64,000 nt of DNA from [Pseudopropionibacterium] massiliense (GTDB lineage: Bacteria > Actinomycetota > Actinomycetes > Propionibacteriales > Propionibacteriaceae), in assembly GCF_900607225.1 (NCBI RefSeq), contig NZ_LR027842.1, positions 222,812 through 286,811 of the forward strand, written 5' to 3'. Shown here piece after piece: positions 44,408 through 53,955 of this stretch (position 1 is its first letter; each line of letters starts with the position of its first letter). The position numbers were made by a program, and so were the translations under genes. The notes under the pieces were generated by a model that was not told where the DNA came from, did no database searches, and was given only the letters and a program-made list of their open reading frames with translations.

Positions 44408-46149
44408 GCCCGGGCCTCCTCGGCGCTCAGCTGGCTGTCTACGATCTCCTGGTAGGTGGAGCTGCTCGCCAGCAGCTCGTCGTGGGTGCCGCGCCCGACG
44501 ATGCGGCCGTTTTCCAGGACGAGGATCTCGTCGGCATCCCGGATGGTGGCGACGCGCTGGGCGACGATCAGGGTGGCGCGGTCCGCCGTCGCCGGTGTCA
44601 GGGCGGCGCGCAGCCGGGCGTCGGTGGCGACGTCGAGGGCGGAGAAGGAGTCGTCGAAGACGTAGACGGCGGGTTCCTTCACCAACGCCCGCGCTATGGA
44701 CAGGCGCTGCCGCTGCCCGCCCGAGACGTTCGTGCCGCCCTGCGCGATCCGGGCTTCGAGACCGCCGTCGAGTTTCTCGACGAAGTCGGCCGCCTGGGCG
44801 ATCCGCAGCGCCTCCCACATCTGCTCGACGGTGGCGTCGGGTCTGCCGTAACGCAGGTTGGAGGCCACGGTCCCGGAGAACAGGTAGGGCCTCTGCGGCA
44901 CCAGCCCGATCCGCGACCACAGGGCGTCGGGGTCGAGGCGGCGCACGTCGACGCCGTCCACCAGCACCTCGCCGCTGCTGGCGTCGTACAGCCGGGGGAT
45001 CAGGTTCACCAGGGTGGACTTGCCCGATCCCGTGGACCCGATGATCGCGGTGGTGCGGCCCGGCGCCAGGGTGAACGACACGTCCTTCAGCACCGGTTCC
45101 TCCGCGCCCGGGTAGGTGAAGGTGACGTCACGGAACTCGACGACGCCCGTCAGCTTTTCCGGGGTGATCGGGTCGCTGGGGGGAGCCACGGTGGGTTCGG
45201 TGTCCAGCACCTCCAGGATGCGATCCGCGGACACCGCGGACCGCGGCGCCAGGAACAGCAGCATCGTCGACATCATCACCGAGATGAGGATCTGGATCAG
45301 GTAGTTGAGGAAGGCGGTCATCTGCCCGATCTGGATGTCGCCGGAGTCGATGCGGAAAGCGCCGAACCAGATCACCGCAACCGAGGAGACGTTCACCATG
45401 AACATGGCGATCGGGAACAGCAGCACCATGAGACGGGAGGCTCGCAGCGTGACGGAGTAGACGTCCTGGTTGGCGCCCTCGAAGCGCCGCGACTCGTGAT
45501 CCTCGCGGATGAAGGCGCGGATCACCCGGATGCCGCTGATCTGTTCGCGCAGCACCCGGTTGAGGTTGTCGAGGTTGGTCTGCATCCGCTGGAACAGAGG
45601 GGAGGCGACGATCACCAGCAGCGAGACCGCCACACCCAGCACCGCGACGCTGACCGCGATGATCCACGACAACCCGAAGTCCTCGCGCACCGCCATGACG
45701 AAACCGCCGACCATCATGATGGGGGCGCCGACGATGATGGTCAGGGTGGTCTGGGCGATCGTCTGCACCTGTAGGACATCGTTGGTGGTGCGGGTCAGCA
45801 GCGACGAGGCCCCGAAGTCGCGCACCTCGCGGGTGGAGAACGACAGGGCGCGGTCGAATACGGCGGCCCTGAGGTCGCGGCCCAGCGACATGGCGACGTT
45901 GGCGCCGAACCAGGTGGCGCCGATCTGTGCCGTCGCCTGCACCAGCGAGAACAGCAGCATCAGGGCGCCGCTGCGCCAGATCAGGTCGGTGTCGCCCTTG
46001 ACGACGCCGTCGTCGATGATCTGCGCGTTCAGGTTCGGCAGGTACAGCGACATGGCGGTCGCCAGCACCTGGAGGACCAGGACGGCCAACAGCTCCCGCC
46101 AGTACGGTTTCAGGTGCGTGAATATCAGCCGGTTGAGTCGTGCGATCAC
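44404..46149 (-). CDS. ABC multidrug exporter half-transporter, degenerate NBD
   Basis: This 581-residue subunit has six membrane helices and an ATPase domain with Walker A GSTGSGKST and signature VSGGQRQR, but Walker B reads VYVFDDSFSALD, with Asp in place of the catalytic Glu. One degenerate site paired with one canonical site is the hallmark of heterodimeric exporters, and the adjacent gene supplies the canonical partner. The GTG start at 46149 forms a GTGA overlap with the tetR-like stop, and AGGAAGGA precedes it. Confidence 0.92.
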   Translation of the reverse strand: MIARLNRLIFTHLKPYWRELLAVLVLQVLATAMSLYLPNLNAQIIDDGVVKGDTDLIWRSGALMLLFSLVQATAQIGATWFGANVAMSLGRDLRAAVFDRALSFSTREVRDFGASSLLTRTTNDVLQVQTIAQTTLTIIVGAPIMMVGGFVMAVREDFGLSWIIAVSVAVLGVAVSLLVIVASPLFQRMQTNLDNLNRVLREQISGIRVIRAFIREDHESRRFEGANQDVYSVTLRASRLMVLLFPIAMFMVNVSSVAVIWFGAFRIDSGDIQIGQMTAFLNYLIQILISVMMSTMLLFLAPRSAVSADRILEVLDTEPTVAPPSDPITPEKLTGVVEFRDVTFTYPGAEEPVLKDVSFTLAPGRTTAIIGSTGSGKSTLVNLIPRLYDASSGEVLVDGVDVRRLDPDALWSRIGLVPQRPYLFSGTVASNLRYGRPDATVEQMWEALRIAQAADFVEKLDGGLEARIAQGGTNVSGGQRQRLSIARALVKEPAVYVFDDSFSALDVATDARLRAALTPATADRATLIVAQRVATIRDADEILVLENGRIVGRGTHDELLASSSTYQEIVDSQLSAEEARA

Positions 46150-46736
46150 AGGGAATCCTTCCTGCGGGCCCCATCGAGGGCGAGGCGCGCCAGGGTGGCG
46201 GGGGTCAAGCTGGTATCGGGAGATCTGCCGTGCGCATATCCCATGGCCAGGGTGATGACGAGATGGGTGAAGTCGTTGACCGGGATGGTCAACTCGGCCT
46301 CGTGCGGGGCCAGGCGGCCACGCATCCAGTTCGCGATGTCACAGACCCGGGCCTCCCACAGCTCCATGATCCGGAACCGTGTCTCGTCCTGGTCGCCGCC
46401 CTGGTGTGGTCGAGGGATGAAACGTCCGAAGGTGGTGACGTAGTCGGCGGCGGTGGATAGACACACCTCGGTGGTCTCGTCGACGGTCGCGGTGGGCGGC
46501 ACCGCGTCGAAGATGTCGGCGAGCCGCTCGGGGGAGAGATGGTCGGCGATGGTGGCGGCGATCAGGTCGCGCCGGGTCGGGAAAACTCTGAACAGGGTCC
46601 CCTCGGCCACCCCGGCGGCCTCCGCCACCTGCCGGGTGGTCACCTCCGGGCCGTGGTCCAGGATCAACTGCCGGGTCGCGGCGATCAGCGACGCACGTCG
46701 CTCAGCGGGCGGAAGAGGTCGGGCACGGGTCATCAC
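46146..46736 (-). CDS. TetR-family repressor of the ABC exporter operon
   Basis: This 196-residue regulator has an N-terminal helix-turn-helix (TTRQVAEAAGVAEGTLFRVFPTR within residues about 32-55), the standard TetR DNA-binding head, and a C-terminal ligand domain without close family resemblance. It is the first gene of the exporter operon and lies directly downstream of a 20-bp perfect palindrome that it probably binds, giving autoregulation relieved by an exported compound. GTG 46736 or ATG 46733 could be the start; no ribosome binding site is visible, consistent with a leaderless message. Confidence 0.92.
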   Translation of the reverse strand: MMTRARPLPPAERRASLIAATRQLILDHGPEVTTRQVAEAAGVAEGTLFRVFPTRRDLIAATIADHLSPERLADIFDAVPPTATVDETTEVCLSTAADYVTTFGRFIPRPHQGGDQDETRFRIMELWEARVCDIANWMRGRLAPHEAELTIPVNDFTHLVITLAMGYAHGRSPDTSLTPATLARLALDGARRKDSL

Positions 46737-46744
46737 GAGGCATC

Positions 46745-46774
46745 AGTGTATGAGTGAGCGCTCACTCATTTCAA
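46745..46774 (-). promoter_or_regulatory. Promoter with TetR operator filling the spacer
   Basis: On the minus strand TTGAAA (46774-46769) and TACACT (46750-46745) are 18 bp apart. The perfect palindrome ATGAGTGAGCGCTCACTCAT (46750-46769) fills that spacer exactly, so a bound repressor would block RNA polymerase. The predicted transcript start falls within a few bases of the GTG/ATG of the tetR-like gene. Confidence 0.8.
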
Positions 46775-46916
46775 GGTGGAGTGGGTTGTGCGCGGTAGGG
46801 CGCGGTCCTTCGGGCCCTTGTGAGTCTGGGTTGGTCGCTGTCCTCCCGTTCCCGGTTGGGGACTCCGTATGCATGGGGAATCCGTAAGCAGTTGAGTGCA
46901 TGTGGGGTGGATGAGT

Positions 46917-47117
46917 CCTTGAGGCTTATTCATGGCCGCTCCGAAGCTGGTTGAGCCGGACCGCGACGAAGGAGCAGTCCGAGTCGAAACCACCCCGTGG
47001 GTATCTGAGGACTCCGGGGTCCGAGTGTGCTTCTCGGCCGCCGGGTGGTTTCGACACAGCCGTTCGCTGGCGCTCACGAGCTGGCTCAACCAGCATCCTG
47101 TGAATAATCCTCCTTGG
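46917..47117. repeat. MITE-like nested palindromic element, copy B
   Basis: Outer arms CCTTGAGGCTTATTCA (46917-46932) and TGAATAATCCTCCTTGG (47101-47117) are imperfect inverted repeats. Within them GGTTGAGCC (46949-46957) and GGCTCAACC (47083-47091) pair, and within those TCGAAACCACC and GGTGGTTTCGA pair. The inner part matches copy A at 42253-42395. A 151-codon reading frame crossing this element on the minus strand has no family features and I treat it as spurious. Confidence 0.7.
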
Positions 47118-47453
47118 AGTGGATTGAGGCTGTTGGTTTCAGCCCCGACATTCTTTGGCAGGCCGAGTCGGAAAAATATGATGCCTGCATCATATGCGTC
47201 TCGGGTGACACTCCCCCTCACGCTGGATGAGCCCCGGGTATCATCACGGGGTGAATCATCGCTACGATGATGAAAGCCGCGAGTGGAAAGGCGGTTTGAA
47301 GACGCTTCACAGGTGCTGCGTCGGGGGACATGTCGATGGGCTGTTCGTGTCCGTTGGCAAACCTGATCGGCTCCTGGTGACTGGCCGCATCATGCCGCTT
47401 TCCTCTTGTGGTTGCAGTTTTTATTGGTTTTCCCAAGGGAGGGAAGAAACAAA
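47118..47453. promoter_or_regulatory. Non-coding region upstream of the cas operon with two palindromes
   Basis: No convincing gene is present. A perfect 9-bp inverted repeat, ATATGATGC/GCATCATAT with a 2-nt centre, spans 47176-47195 and looks like an operator. A second, ATCATCG/CGATGAT with a 3-nt loop, spans 47255-47271. Either could regulate cas expression; the promoter itself is not clear. Confidence 0.5.
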
Positions 47454-50400
47454 ATGGCACGTCCGTGCCCGGGGACTCCCGCCCCCGACCCCAAGGACCT
47501 GAAACCTCCGTCTTTTCCTGATCCGCAGCCGGACCTGACCGGGGCCGCCCTCTCGGAGTTGACGCTCTCCTTCTGGGCCAAGAGCGGCAAATCGGATCCG
47601 ACGACCTGGCTGTCCGTGAGCCAGCACCTGATGGACGCCGCCGATGTCGCGGGGCTGCTCTTCGACCGCTACCTGTCGGAGCATCACCGACGGCTCCTGG
47701 CATCGGTCTGGGACGGTGACGCATCCAAGGCGCGAGCCGCGCTGGTTTTCCTGGCGGGTGTTCACGACGTCGGGAAGATCTCGCTCCATTTCTGCTGCCA
47801 GCACACCGGGCTCGCGGAGTTCGTCCGTGAACTCGGCCTGCCCGTCCCGGAGAAGAGGGATGTGCAGCATCGCGAGCATCTCCCGCACGGATTCGCCAGT
47901 CAGTTCGCGCTGGTGGAGGCCGTGGCGGCCGGCGGCGGCCAAAGAGAGAGCGCCGCCCAGTGGGGTGTCGTCGTCGGCGTCCACCATGGCCGTTACCCGG
48001 ACCCGGCGGTTCTCAGGGTGGCTCGTGGCGCATATGAAGGAGGGCCCGGTTGCCAGGGACGCGAATCCCGCTGGCACGAATCCAGGCAGGAGATCATCCG
48101 GTGGATGGCCCGTCGGTCGGGTTTCCCCCTTGAGAACTGTGCCGAGACGGCGCTGCCCGAACTGCCGATCAGCGTGGCCGCCGCCTATTCCTCGGTGGTG
48201 GTCATGGCGGACTGGCTCGCCTCCAACGAGGACTACTTCCCCCTCCTGCCCCAGGAGGAACGCCGGGAGCCACTGAGCCCGGCGGAACAGCGGCAGAGAG
48301 TCGAGCGGGGATGGTCGCGGGCGAAGGTGCTGTCCCCCGTGAGAGCCCCGAGGCGTGAGGAGACGAACCCTCGCGACCACTATCGCCACAGGTTCGGGTG
48401 GGGCCCCGAGATGCAGCCGACCAGGGCCCAGCAGCGGGCGGTCGAGATCGTCAACGACGAAGATCCGGATCTCATGATCGTCGAGGCACCTCCGGGATCG
48501 GGAAAGACCGAACTGGCCTTCGCCGCCGCCGAGGGATTGATGCGCAAACGGGGGTTGCAAGGGGTGATGATCGCCCTTCCCACGCAGGCCACCACCGACG
48601 CCATGTACACCCGTTCCGTGGCCTGGCTGGAATCCATTCTGGAGGACAGTCCCCAGGAGATCGGCATCCACCTGGCGCACGGCAAGAACGATCTCAACGA
48701 GGGTTTCATCTCGCTTTTCGGCAGGAAACAAACCCCCGTGCAGGTGTACGACGACGAGCCGGGTGGCGGCGAGGGGAACGGCCTGCTGGCCAGCAGATGG
48801 ATGGCGCTTCGGTGGCGGGCCACCCTGTCCCCGGTGGTCGTCGGGACGATCGATCAGGTGTTGCTGGCCGCCCTGAAATCGCGGCACGTCCTGATGCGTC
48901 ACCTGGGGTTGATGGGCAAGGTGGTGATCATCGACGAGGTGCACGCCGCCGACACCTACATGGAGGTGTACCTGGAGACGGCGCTCACCTGGCTCGGGCT
49001 GTACCAGGTGCCTGTCGTGCTGCTCTCGGCAACGCTCCCGTCGGATCGTCGGCGCGGCCTCGTCGCCGCCTACCGCCGCGGACGCACCCGCGGCGAACTG
49101 GGCGACGATCCCGGCCTGGACGGTGACATCGGGTACCCGGTGATCACCACCGTGGGCGAGGACGGCCGCACCGTTCACCGTGAGGTGGTCTCGGGGGGCG
49201 GTGTTCACACGCCCAAACGAATCGTCCCGCTCGATGTGGCCGACGAGAACTCCCTTGCGGACCTGTTGTGGGGGAGAACGAGAAAAGGCGGCTGCGCAGT
49301 CGTCATACGCAACACGGTCAGGGCAGCCCAGGAAACCTACGACGTCCTGGCCCAGAGATTCGGCGCCGATGAGGTCACGCTGCTGCACTCGCGTTTCCTG
49401 GCCTGCGATCGGGTGGAACGCGACAAACGGATGCTGTGGCTCTTCGGCAAGGACGGCTCCAACCGTCCCGGGCGGCACATCGTGGTAGCCACCCAGGTCA
49501 TCGAGCAGAGCCTGGACGTCGATTTCGACATGATGATCACCGACCCGGCTCCCATGGACCTCGTGTTGCAACGGATAGGGCGCCTGCACAGGCACCCGGG
49601 ACGGGAACGGCCACCGGGGCTGGAAGAGGCCGTCTGCCACGTCATCGTCACCGACCGCAGCGCCTCGCCGTGGGGGTACGGGCGCGGCAGTGAGGTCGTC
49701 TACGGGGCGTATCCGCTTCTCAGATTCCTCGGTGTCCTGGCCGATCATCCCGACGGACTGGTGGTTGAGGGACCCGGCGACTACGCGGCCTACACGCAGC
49801 TCGCCTACTCGGCGGAAGAGGTCGGTCCGCGGTCGTGGGCGGAAACCATTGGGAAAGCCTGGGAAAAACAGGACGATGAGAACAAAAAGTCGATCTCCAA
49901 GGCTCGTGGCTACTTCTTGGATGGGCTCAGGCTGCCGACGTGGAAGGCGGACGCCTTGGTGTCCTCGTTCGCCGGGAACGCGGCGACGGGGGAGGAGGGC
50001 CTGAACAAGGACGGTATTTGTGCCCAGGCGGCGGTGCGGGACACGGAGGACCAGATTCCCGTGCTCATCGTTCCCATGGACCCTTCGATGGGCAACGTCC
50101 CGATCATTCCGCCGTGGCTGGAGGACGAGGACGGCCTCCCGGTGGCGTTGGACGTCGGGACCTGGCCCAGCGCCGAGCAGGTGAGGCAGGTGCGGTCCTG
50201 GAGCGTCTCACTGCCACCGTGGTCCTTCAGGGACAAAGGTGATGTCCTCGACGAGACCATCGAAAAAATTGTCAGTGCCATCTGGGATTGTGAAATCACC
50301 CAGAACTGGGAGTGGCTCGAACACCCCCTGCTCAGGGGCGAGCTGATCCTCCCGATGAGCCGCGTGGAAGCGTACTCGACTCGCCTGGAGACGGAACTAC

Positions 50401-50465
50401 ACAACCGCAAACTCGTATACACCCAGGAGAAAGGGCTGGAGGTGCAGGAACTTGACCGAATGTGA
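47454..50465 (+). CDS. cas3: Cas3 helicase-nuclease, type I-E
   Basis: This 1003-residue effector nuclease is recruited by Cascade to degrade target DNA. An N-terminal HD nuclease domain carries HDVGK (His104, Asp105) and VHHG, followed by an SF2 helicase with Walker A APPGSGKT (345-352), IIDEVHAAD (DEVH at 494-497), SATLPSD and the C-terminal helicase motifs (QSLDVDFD, QRIGRLHRH). HD and helicase are fused in the usual I-E order. The ATG at 47454 has GGGAGGGAAG before it; an upstream ATG at 47406 lacks one. It is the first gene of an unbroken cas operon. Confidence 0.96.
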   Translation: MARPCPGTPAPDPKDLKPPSFPDPQPDLTGAALSELTLSFWAKSGKSDPTTWLSVSQHLMDAADVAGLLFDRYLSEHHRRLLASVWDGDASKARAALVFLAGVHDVGKISLHFCCQHTGLAEFVRELGLPVPEKRDVQHREHLPHGFASQFALVEAVAAGGGQRESAAQWGVVVGVHHGRYPDPAVLRVARGAYEGGPGCQGRESRWHESRQEIIRWMARRSGFPLENCAETALPELPISVAAAYSSVVVMADWLASNEDYFPLLPQEERREPLSPAEQRQRVERGWSRAKVLSPVRAPRREETNPRDHYRHRFGWGPEMQPTRAQQRAVEIVNDEDPDLMIVEAPPGSGKTELAFAAAEGLMRKRGLQGVMIALPTQATTDAMYTRSVAWLESILEDSPQEIGIHLAHGKNDLNEGFISLFGRKQTPVQVYDDEPGGGEGNGLLASRWMALRWRATLSPVVVGTIDQVLLAALKSRHVLMRHLGLMGKVVIIDEVHAADTYMEVYLETALTWLGLYQVPVVLLSATLPSDRRRGLVAAYRRGRTRGELGDDPGLDGDIGYPVITTVGEDGRTVHREVVSGGGVHTPKRIVPLDVADENSLADLLWGRTRKGGCAVVIRNTVRAAQETYDVLAQRFGADEVTLLHSRFLACDRVERDKRMLWLFGKDGSNRPGRHIVVATQVIEQSLDVDFDMMITDPAPMDLVLQRIGRLHRHPGRERPPGLEEAVCHVIVTDRSASPWGYGRGSEVVYGAYPLLRFLGVLADHPDGLVVEGPGDYAAYTQLAYSAEEVGPRSWAETIGKAWEKQDDENKKSISKARGYFLDGLRLPTWKADALVSSFAGNAATGEEGLNKDGICAQAAVRDTEDQIPVLIVPMDPSMGNVPIIPPWLEDEDGLPVALDVGTWPSAEQVRQVRSWSVSLPPWSFRDKGDVLDETIEKIVSAIWDCEITQNWEWLEHPLLRGELILPMSRVEAYSTRLETELHNRKLVYTQEKGLEVQELDRM

Positions 50466-52116
50466 CTACAACCTGCTGGACGAGGAATGGATCCCCGTCC
50501 TGCTCATGGACGGCAGTGTGGAAAATGTGGGGATTCTCGGGGCGTTCGAGCGCGCCTACGACATCGAGGATCTCGCCTGCGACCTGCCGACGCAGAAGAT
50601 CGCCATCCAGCGGGTGCTCCTGGCCATCTGCTACCGGGTGGTGCCATTGGAGGACGCGAAGGACTGGAAGAATCTGTGGCTCGCGGGATTGCCGACGGAC
50701 CGGATTCGCGCCTATCTGGAGAAGTGGCGTGATCGTTTCCACCTGTTCGGTGGAAGGCATCCGTTCATGCAGGCCCCGGATCTGCGCACACCGAAGGATG
50801 CGGTGTCCGGGCTGGAGAAGATCGTCGCCGACGTCCCGAACGGCGAACAGCTCTTCACCACCCGCCACGGACGGGCCCTGAGCCGAATCACTCCTGCGGA
50901 AGCGGCCGTCTGGGTGATCCACACGCAGGCATACGATCCCTCCGGCATACGTTCGGGCGCCGTCGGTGACGATGACGTGAAAAATGGCAAGGGGTATCCC
51001 ATAGGTCCGGCGTGGTGTGGGCAGACCGGTGCCGTCTGGCTCCGGGGCGGTAACCTCGAGGAAACCCTGATGCTGAACCTGGTTCCCGCGGATACGGTAT
51101 GCCTTCAGGGACCATCCCCGCAGAGCGACGAGGCGGCATGCACATGGGAATCGCAGGCGGTGGAAACCGCGGTGCGACGCGACTACAGCAGGGATGGAAA
51201 ACCGGACCCGAACGGGATCGGCATTCCTCGGCTGCTCACCTGGCATTCCCGGCGGATGCGCCTGCACGGCGACCGCGATGGCGTGACCGGGGTGGTCCTG
51301 GCCCAAGGGGACAAGCTGGGGCCGCAGAACATGCAGCACTTCGAACCCATGAGCCTGTGGCGATACTCCCAGCCGCAGTCCAAGAAATTCAAGGAACACG
51401 TCTACATGCCCGCCAAGCACGAGCCGGGACGGGCCTTCTGGCGGAACCTGCCATCCACCCTGCCGGTGGACGAGAGAATCCCCGGCTTCGACAAGCAGGA
51501 GCAGCAGAAGTTCCAGCAGTCCGCCACCCTGTTCTTCCACGCGGGTTTGGAAACCTCGGGTCTGGAACGTTATCCGGTGCGCATCCGCCTTGAGGCCGTC
51601 GGAATGACCTATGGCCCTCAGGAAGCGGTCATCGAGGACCTCTACCACGACCAGATGACCTTGGCGAAGGTGCTGCTGGAGGAGGAACGCAAGGAATTCG
51701 CCTATTCGGTGGAGCAGCAGGTTCTTGCCATCGAAGAGGTTGCCAAGGCCGTCGGAATCCTGGGGGCCAACCTCTCCAGGGCGGCCGGGGAAAGCGGGGA
51801 TGGCGCTGGGGAGGGCGCCCAGAAACGGGCCAAGGAGAGTTTCTTCGCTCTCATCGATGATCCGTTCCGCTCCTGGCTGGCGTCGCTCGACGGGAACAGC
51901 GATGTCGAGGACAAGGAGCGGGAGTGGATTGAGACCGCCCGGAGAGTAGCGAAGCAGGTTGCCAGCGAGCTGGTCGCTTCTTCCCCCCGCTCCGCGATCA
52001 CGGGACGAGACACGGGCATGACCTACATGAGCAGCGGAATCGCCGAGAACTTCTTCACCAAGGCACTGAACAAAATACTGCCACCCACCAACTCCACGAA
52101 AGGAGAGAACAAGTGA
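50452..52116 (+). CDS. casA: Cas8e (Cse1/CasA), Cascade large subunit
   Basis: This 554-residue protein is the PAM-sensing large subunit of type I-E Cascade. The N-terminal NLLDEEWIPVL is the family signature. It begins at TTG 50452, 9 nt after GGAGG, and overlaps the cas3 end by 14 bp; no other in-frame start fits. Its stop overlaps the casB GTG. Length is normal for the family. Confidence 0.95.
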   Translation: MTECDYNLLDEEWIPVLLMDGSVENVGILGAFERAYDIEDLACDLPTQKIAIQRVLLAICYRVVPLEDAKDWKNLWLAGLPTDRIRAYLEKWRDRFHLFGGRHPFMQAPDLRTPKDAVSGLEKIVADVPNGEQLFTTRHGRALSRITPAEAAVWVIHTQAYDPSGIRSGAVGDDDVKNGKGYPIGPAWCGQTGAVWLRGGNLEETLMLNLVPADTVCLQGPSPQSDEAACTWESQAVETAVRRDYSRDGKPDPNGIGIPRLLTWHSRRMRLHGDRDGVTGVVLAQGDKLGPQNMQHFEPMSLWRYSQPQSKKFKEHVYMPAKHEPGRAFWRNLPSTLPVDERIPGFDKQEQQKFQQSATLFFHAGLETSGLERYPVRIRLEAVGMTYGPQEAVIEDLYHDQMTLAKVLLEEERKEFAYSVEQQVLAIEEVAKAVGILGANLSRAAGESGDGAGEGAQKRAKESFFALIDDPFRSWLASLDGNSDVEDKEREWIETARRVAKQVASELVASSPRSAITGRDTGMTYMSSGIAENFFTKALNKILPPTNSTKGENK

Positions 52117-52799
52117 CCGCGGAAACCCTGGATGTCACCCCGACCGATGAATCCGAGAACGCGGGCTGGAACGGCCCTCTGCGTTCAGCAGACGATGTCA
52201 AGAAACGAGTGCGCAGCGTGATCAAGCTGCGACAGGAAAAGGACTCGGCCGCAGTGGCCGCCCGCGCCCACATGCGTTCCGCCGCCGGACGGGAGGTCGG
52301 GGATGTGCCCGCCATCTGGTCCTACACCCTCGACAGCGGGTCGGAGAAAGAACTGGGACAGAAACCAACCAGAGGAGAGCGCGCCGTGCACACCGCGCTC
52401 ACCCTGTGGGCCCTGCACCAAGGATCGAACGACGCTCCCATGAACAGCACCTGGAAACACGAACGCACCATCGGCGCTTCCGTTCGCAGATTGGCGTACT
52501 CCGACATGGGAGGTCGTGAGCGAGCTGAGGAACATCCCGTCTACAAGCGGTTGTGCGCCATGATCGCGGCCCCCACCTTCGAGTCCTTGACCGTGCACGC
52601 GCGGGGCTTGGTCAGCATGCTCGGCAGCGCGGAAATCTCGATGGACTACGGACGTTTCGCGGCGGACCTCTACAACTGGCAGAAACCGGAGCGCCGCGCG
52701 GGCGTGTTGCGCCAGTGGGGCCGTGATTTCGCTCGTACCCCTGCCGATGAGGAACAAACCGGCTCCTCCACCACAACCTCTATCCCCGAACCCAACTGA
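52113..52799 (+). CDS. casB: Cas11 (Cse2/CasB), Cascade small subunit
   Basis: This 228-residue mostly helical, basic protein occupies the Cse2 position between cas8e and cas7. Cse2 dimers line the Cascade belly and stabilise the R-loop. VHTALTLWALHQG and a conserved Arg-rich stretch (SVRRLAY) fit the family. GTG start in a GTGA overlap with cas8e, ribosome binding site AAGGAGAG. Assignment is mainly from position plus these motifs. Confidence 0.92.
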   Translation: MTAETLDVTPTDESENAGWNGPLRSADDVKKRVRSVIKLRQEKDSAAVAARAHMRSAAGREVGDVPAIWSYTLDSGSEKELGQKPTRGERAVHTALTLWALHQGSNDAPMNSTWKHERTIGASVRRLAYSDMGGRERAEEHPVYKRLCAMIAAPTFESLTVHARGLVSMLGSAEISMDYGRFAADLYNWQKPERRAGVLRQWGRDFARTPADEEQTGSSTTTSIPEPN

Positions 52800-52818
52800 A
52801 TTGAAAGGAATCACTTCC

Positions 52819-53955
52819 ATGGCACGTTTCGTCGACATTCACGTCCTGCAGACCCTCCCCCCGTCCAACCCGAACAGGGACGACACCGGAGCCCCCAAGT
52901 CGGCCACCTTCGGCGGTGTTCGCCGCATGCGGATCTCCTCCCAAGCCGTGAAGCGGGCCACCCGCCAGGACTTCATCGATTCCCTTCCGGACGGAAACCG
53001 GGGAATCCGCACCAAACGGGTCGTCGAGGTGCTGAGGGACGCTGTCGTCCAGCGCGATCCCGCACTGGCCGAGACCGCCTCCGGTCTGGCGGAGATGGCG
53101 CTCACCGAGATGGGTTTCAAACTGAAGGAACCTCGTCGCAACAAATCCGAAGAGATGACCGACGAGCAGCTCAAGGAAGCCGGATTCCTGGTGTTCCTCT
53201 CCGCCAAGCAGGTCGACCACGTGGCGGACGCCATCGTCTCCGTTGCCCACGCCGACGATGCGAAGAAGGCGTTCAAGGAACTCAAACCGAGGAACTTGGC
53301 CGATGTCGACCATTCCGTCGACATTGCTCTCTTCGGGCGAATGGTGGCGGAACCCAACAGCCTCAACGTCGACGCAGCATGCCAGGTGGCGCATGCGCTG
53401 GGGGTGGGGGCCGTCGAGTCGGAGTTCGACTACTACACCGCCGTGGATGACGCGAAGAACGCCGACGACGAGGCGGACGAGGGTGCGGGCATGATCGGTT
53501 CCATCGAGTTCGCATCGGCGACGCTCTACCGCTACGCGACCATCAACCTCGAACTGCTCAAGGAAAACCTGGGTTCCGAGCAGGTGGCTGATGAGGCCGT
53601 GAAGGTCTTCATCGACAGTTTCGTGCGCTCCATGCCCACCGGGAAAATCACTACCTTCGCGAACCGGACGCTGCCCGACGCGGTCCTGGTGCAGGTGCGT
53701 GACGATCAGCCGATCAACCTGGTCGGTGCCTTCGAGAGTCCCATCGTGGCCGACCAGAAGGGCTTCGTCGAGCCGGCCGTGAAAGAGTTCGTCAGCTTCG
53801 AGAAGGAACTGCGCGAGGGCAGCGGCCTGCTGCCAGAGAAGTCCCTCGTCGCATGGACGGTCGCACGCGCCCAAGGGATCGAGGCCCTCGGGGAGCGTGT
53901 CCCGCTGGCGAACCTGGGTGAGGCAACGGTCACGGTACTTCGGGACGCTCGATGA
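52819..53955 (+). CDS. casC: Cas7e (Cse4/CasC), Cascade backbone
   Basis: This 378-residue RAMP protein forms the six-fold backbone along the crRNA spacer. IHVLQTLPPSNPNRDD and RRMRISSQAVKRATR at the N terminus are family signatures. The ATG at 52819 follows GAAAGGAA and lies 19 nt past the casB stop. An upstream in-frame ATG at 52723 lies inside casB and is not used. ATGA overlap with cas5 downstream. Confidence 0.96.
   Translation: MARFVDIHVLQTLPPSNPNRDDTGAPKSATFGGVRRMRISSQAVKRATRQDFIDSLPDGNRGIRTKRVVEVLRDAVVQRDPALAETASGLAEMALTEMGFKLKEPRRNKSEEMTDEQLKEAGFLVFLSAKQVDHVADAIVSVAHADDAKKAFKELKPRNLADVDHSVDIALFGRMVAEPNSLNVDAACQVAHALGVGAVESEFDYYTAVDDAKNADDEADEGAGMIGSIEFASATLYRYATINLELLKENLGSEQVADEAVKVFIDSFVRSMPTGKITTFANRTLPDAVLVQVRDDQPINLVGAFESPIVADQKGFVEPAVKEFVSFEKELREGSGLLPEKSLVAWTVARAQGIEALGERVPLANLGEATVTVLRDAR

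Noticed and set aside
46766-47221. 151-codon minus-strand ORF
   Set aside because: It runs through the MITE-like repeat, has low-complexity Thr/Pro/Ser-rich composition, no ribosome binding site and no family features.
47251-47502. GTG-started 83-codon ORF before and into cas3
   Set aside because: Weak ribosome binding site, overlap with the well-started cas3 in another frame, and no recognisable domain.
47421-49748. 775-codon minus-strand ORF opposite cas3
   Set aside because: A shadow frame of high-GC coding DNA; cas3 motifs on the plus strand explain this interval.
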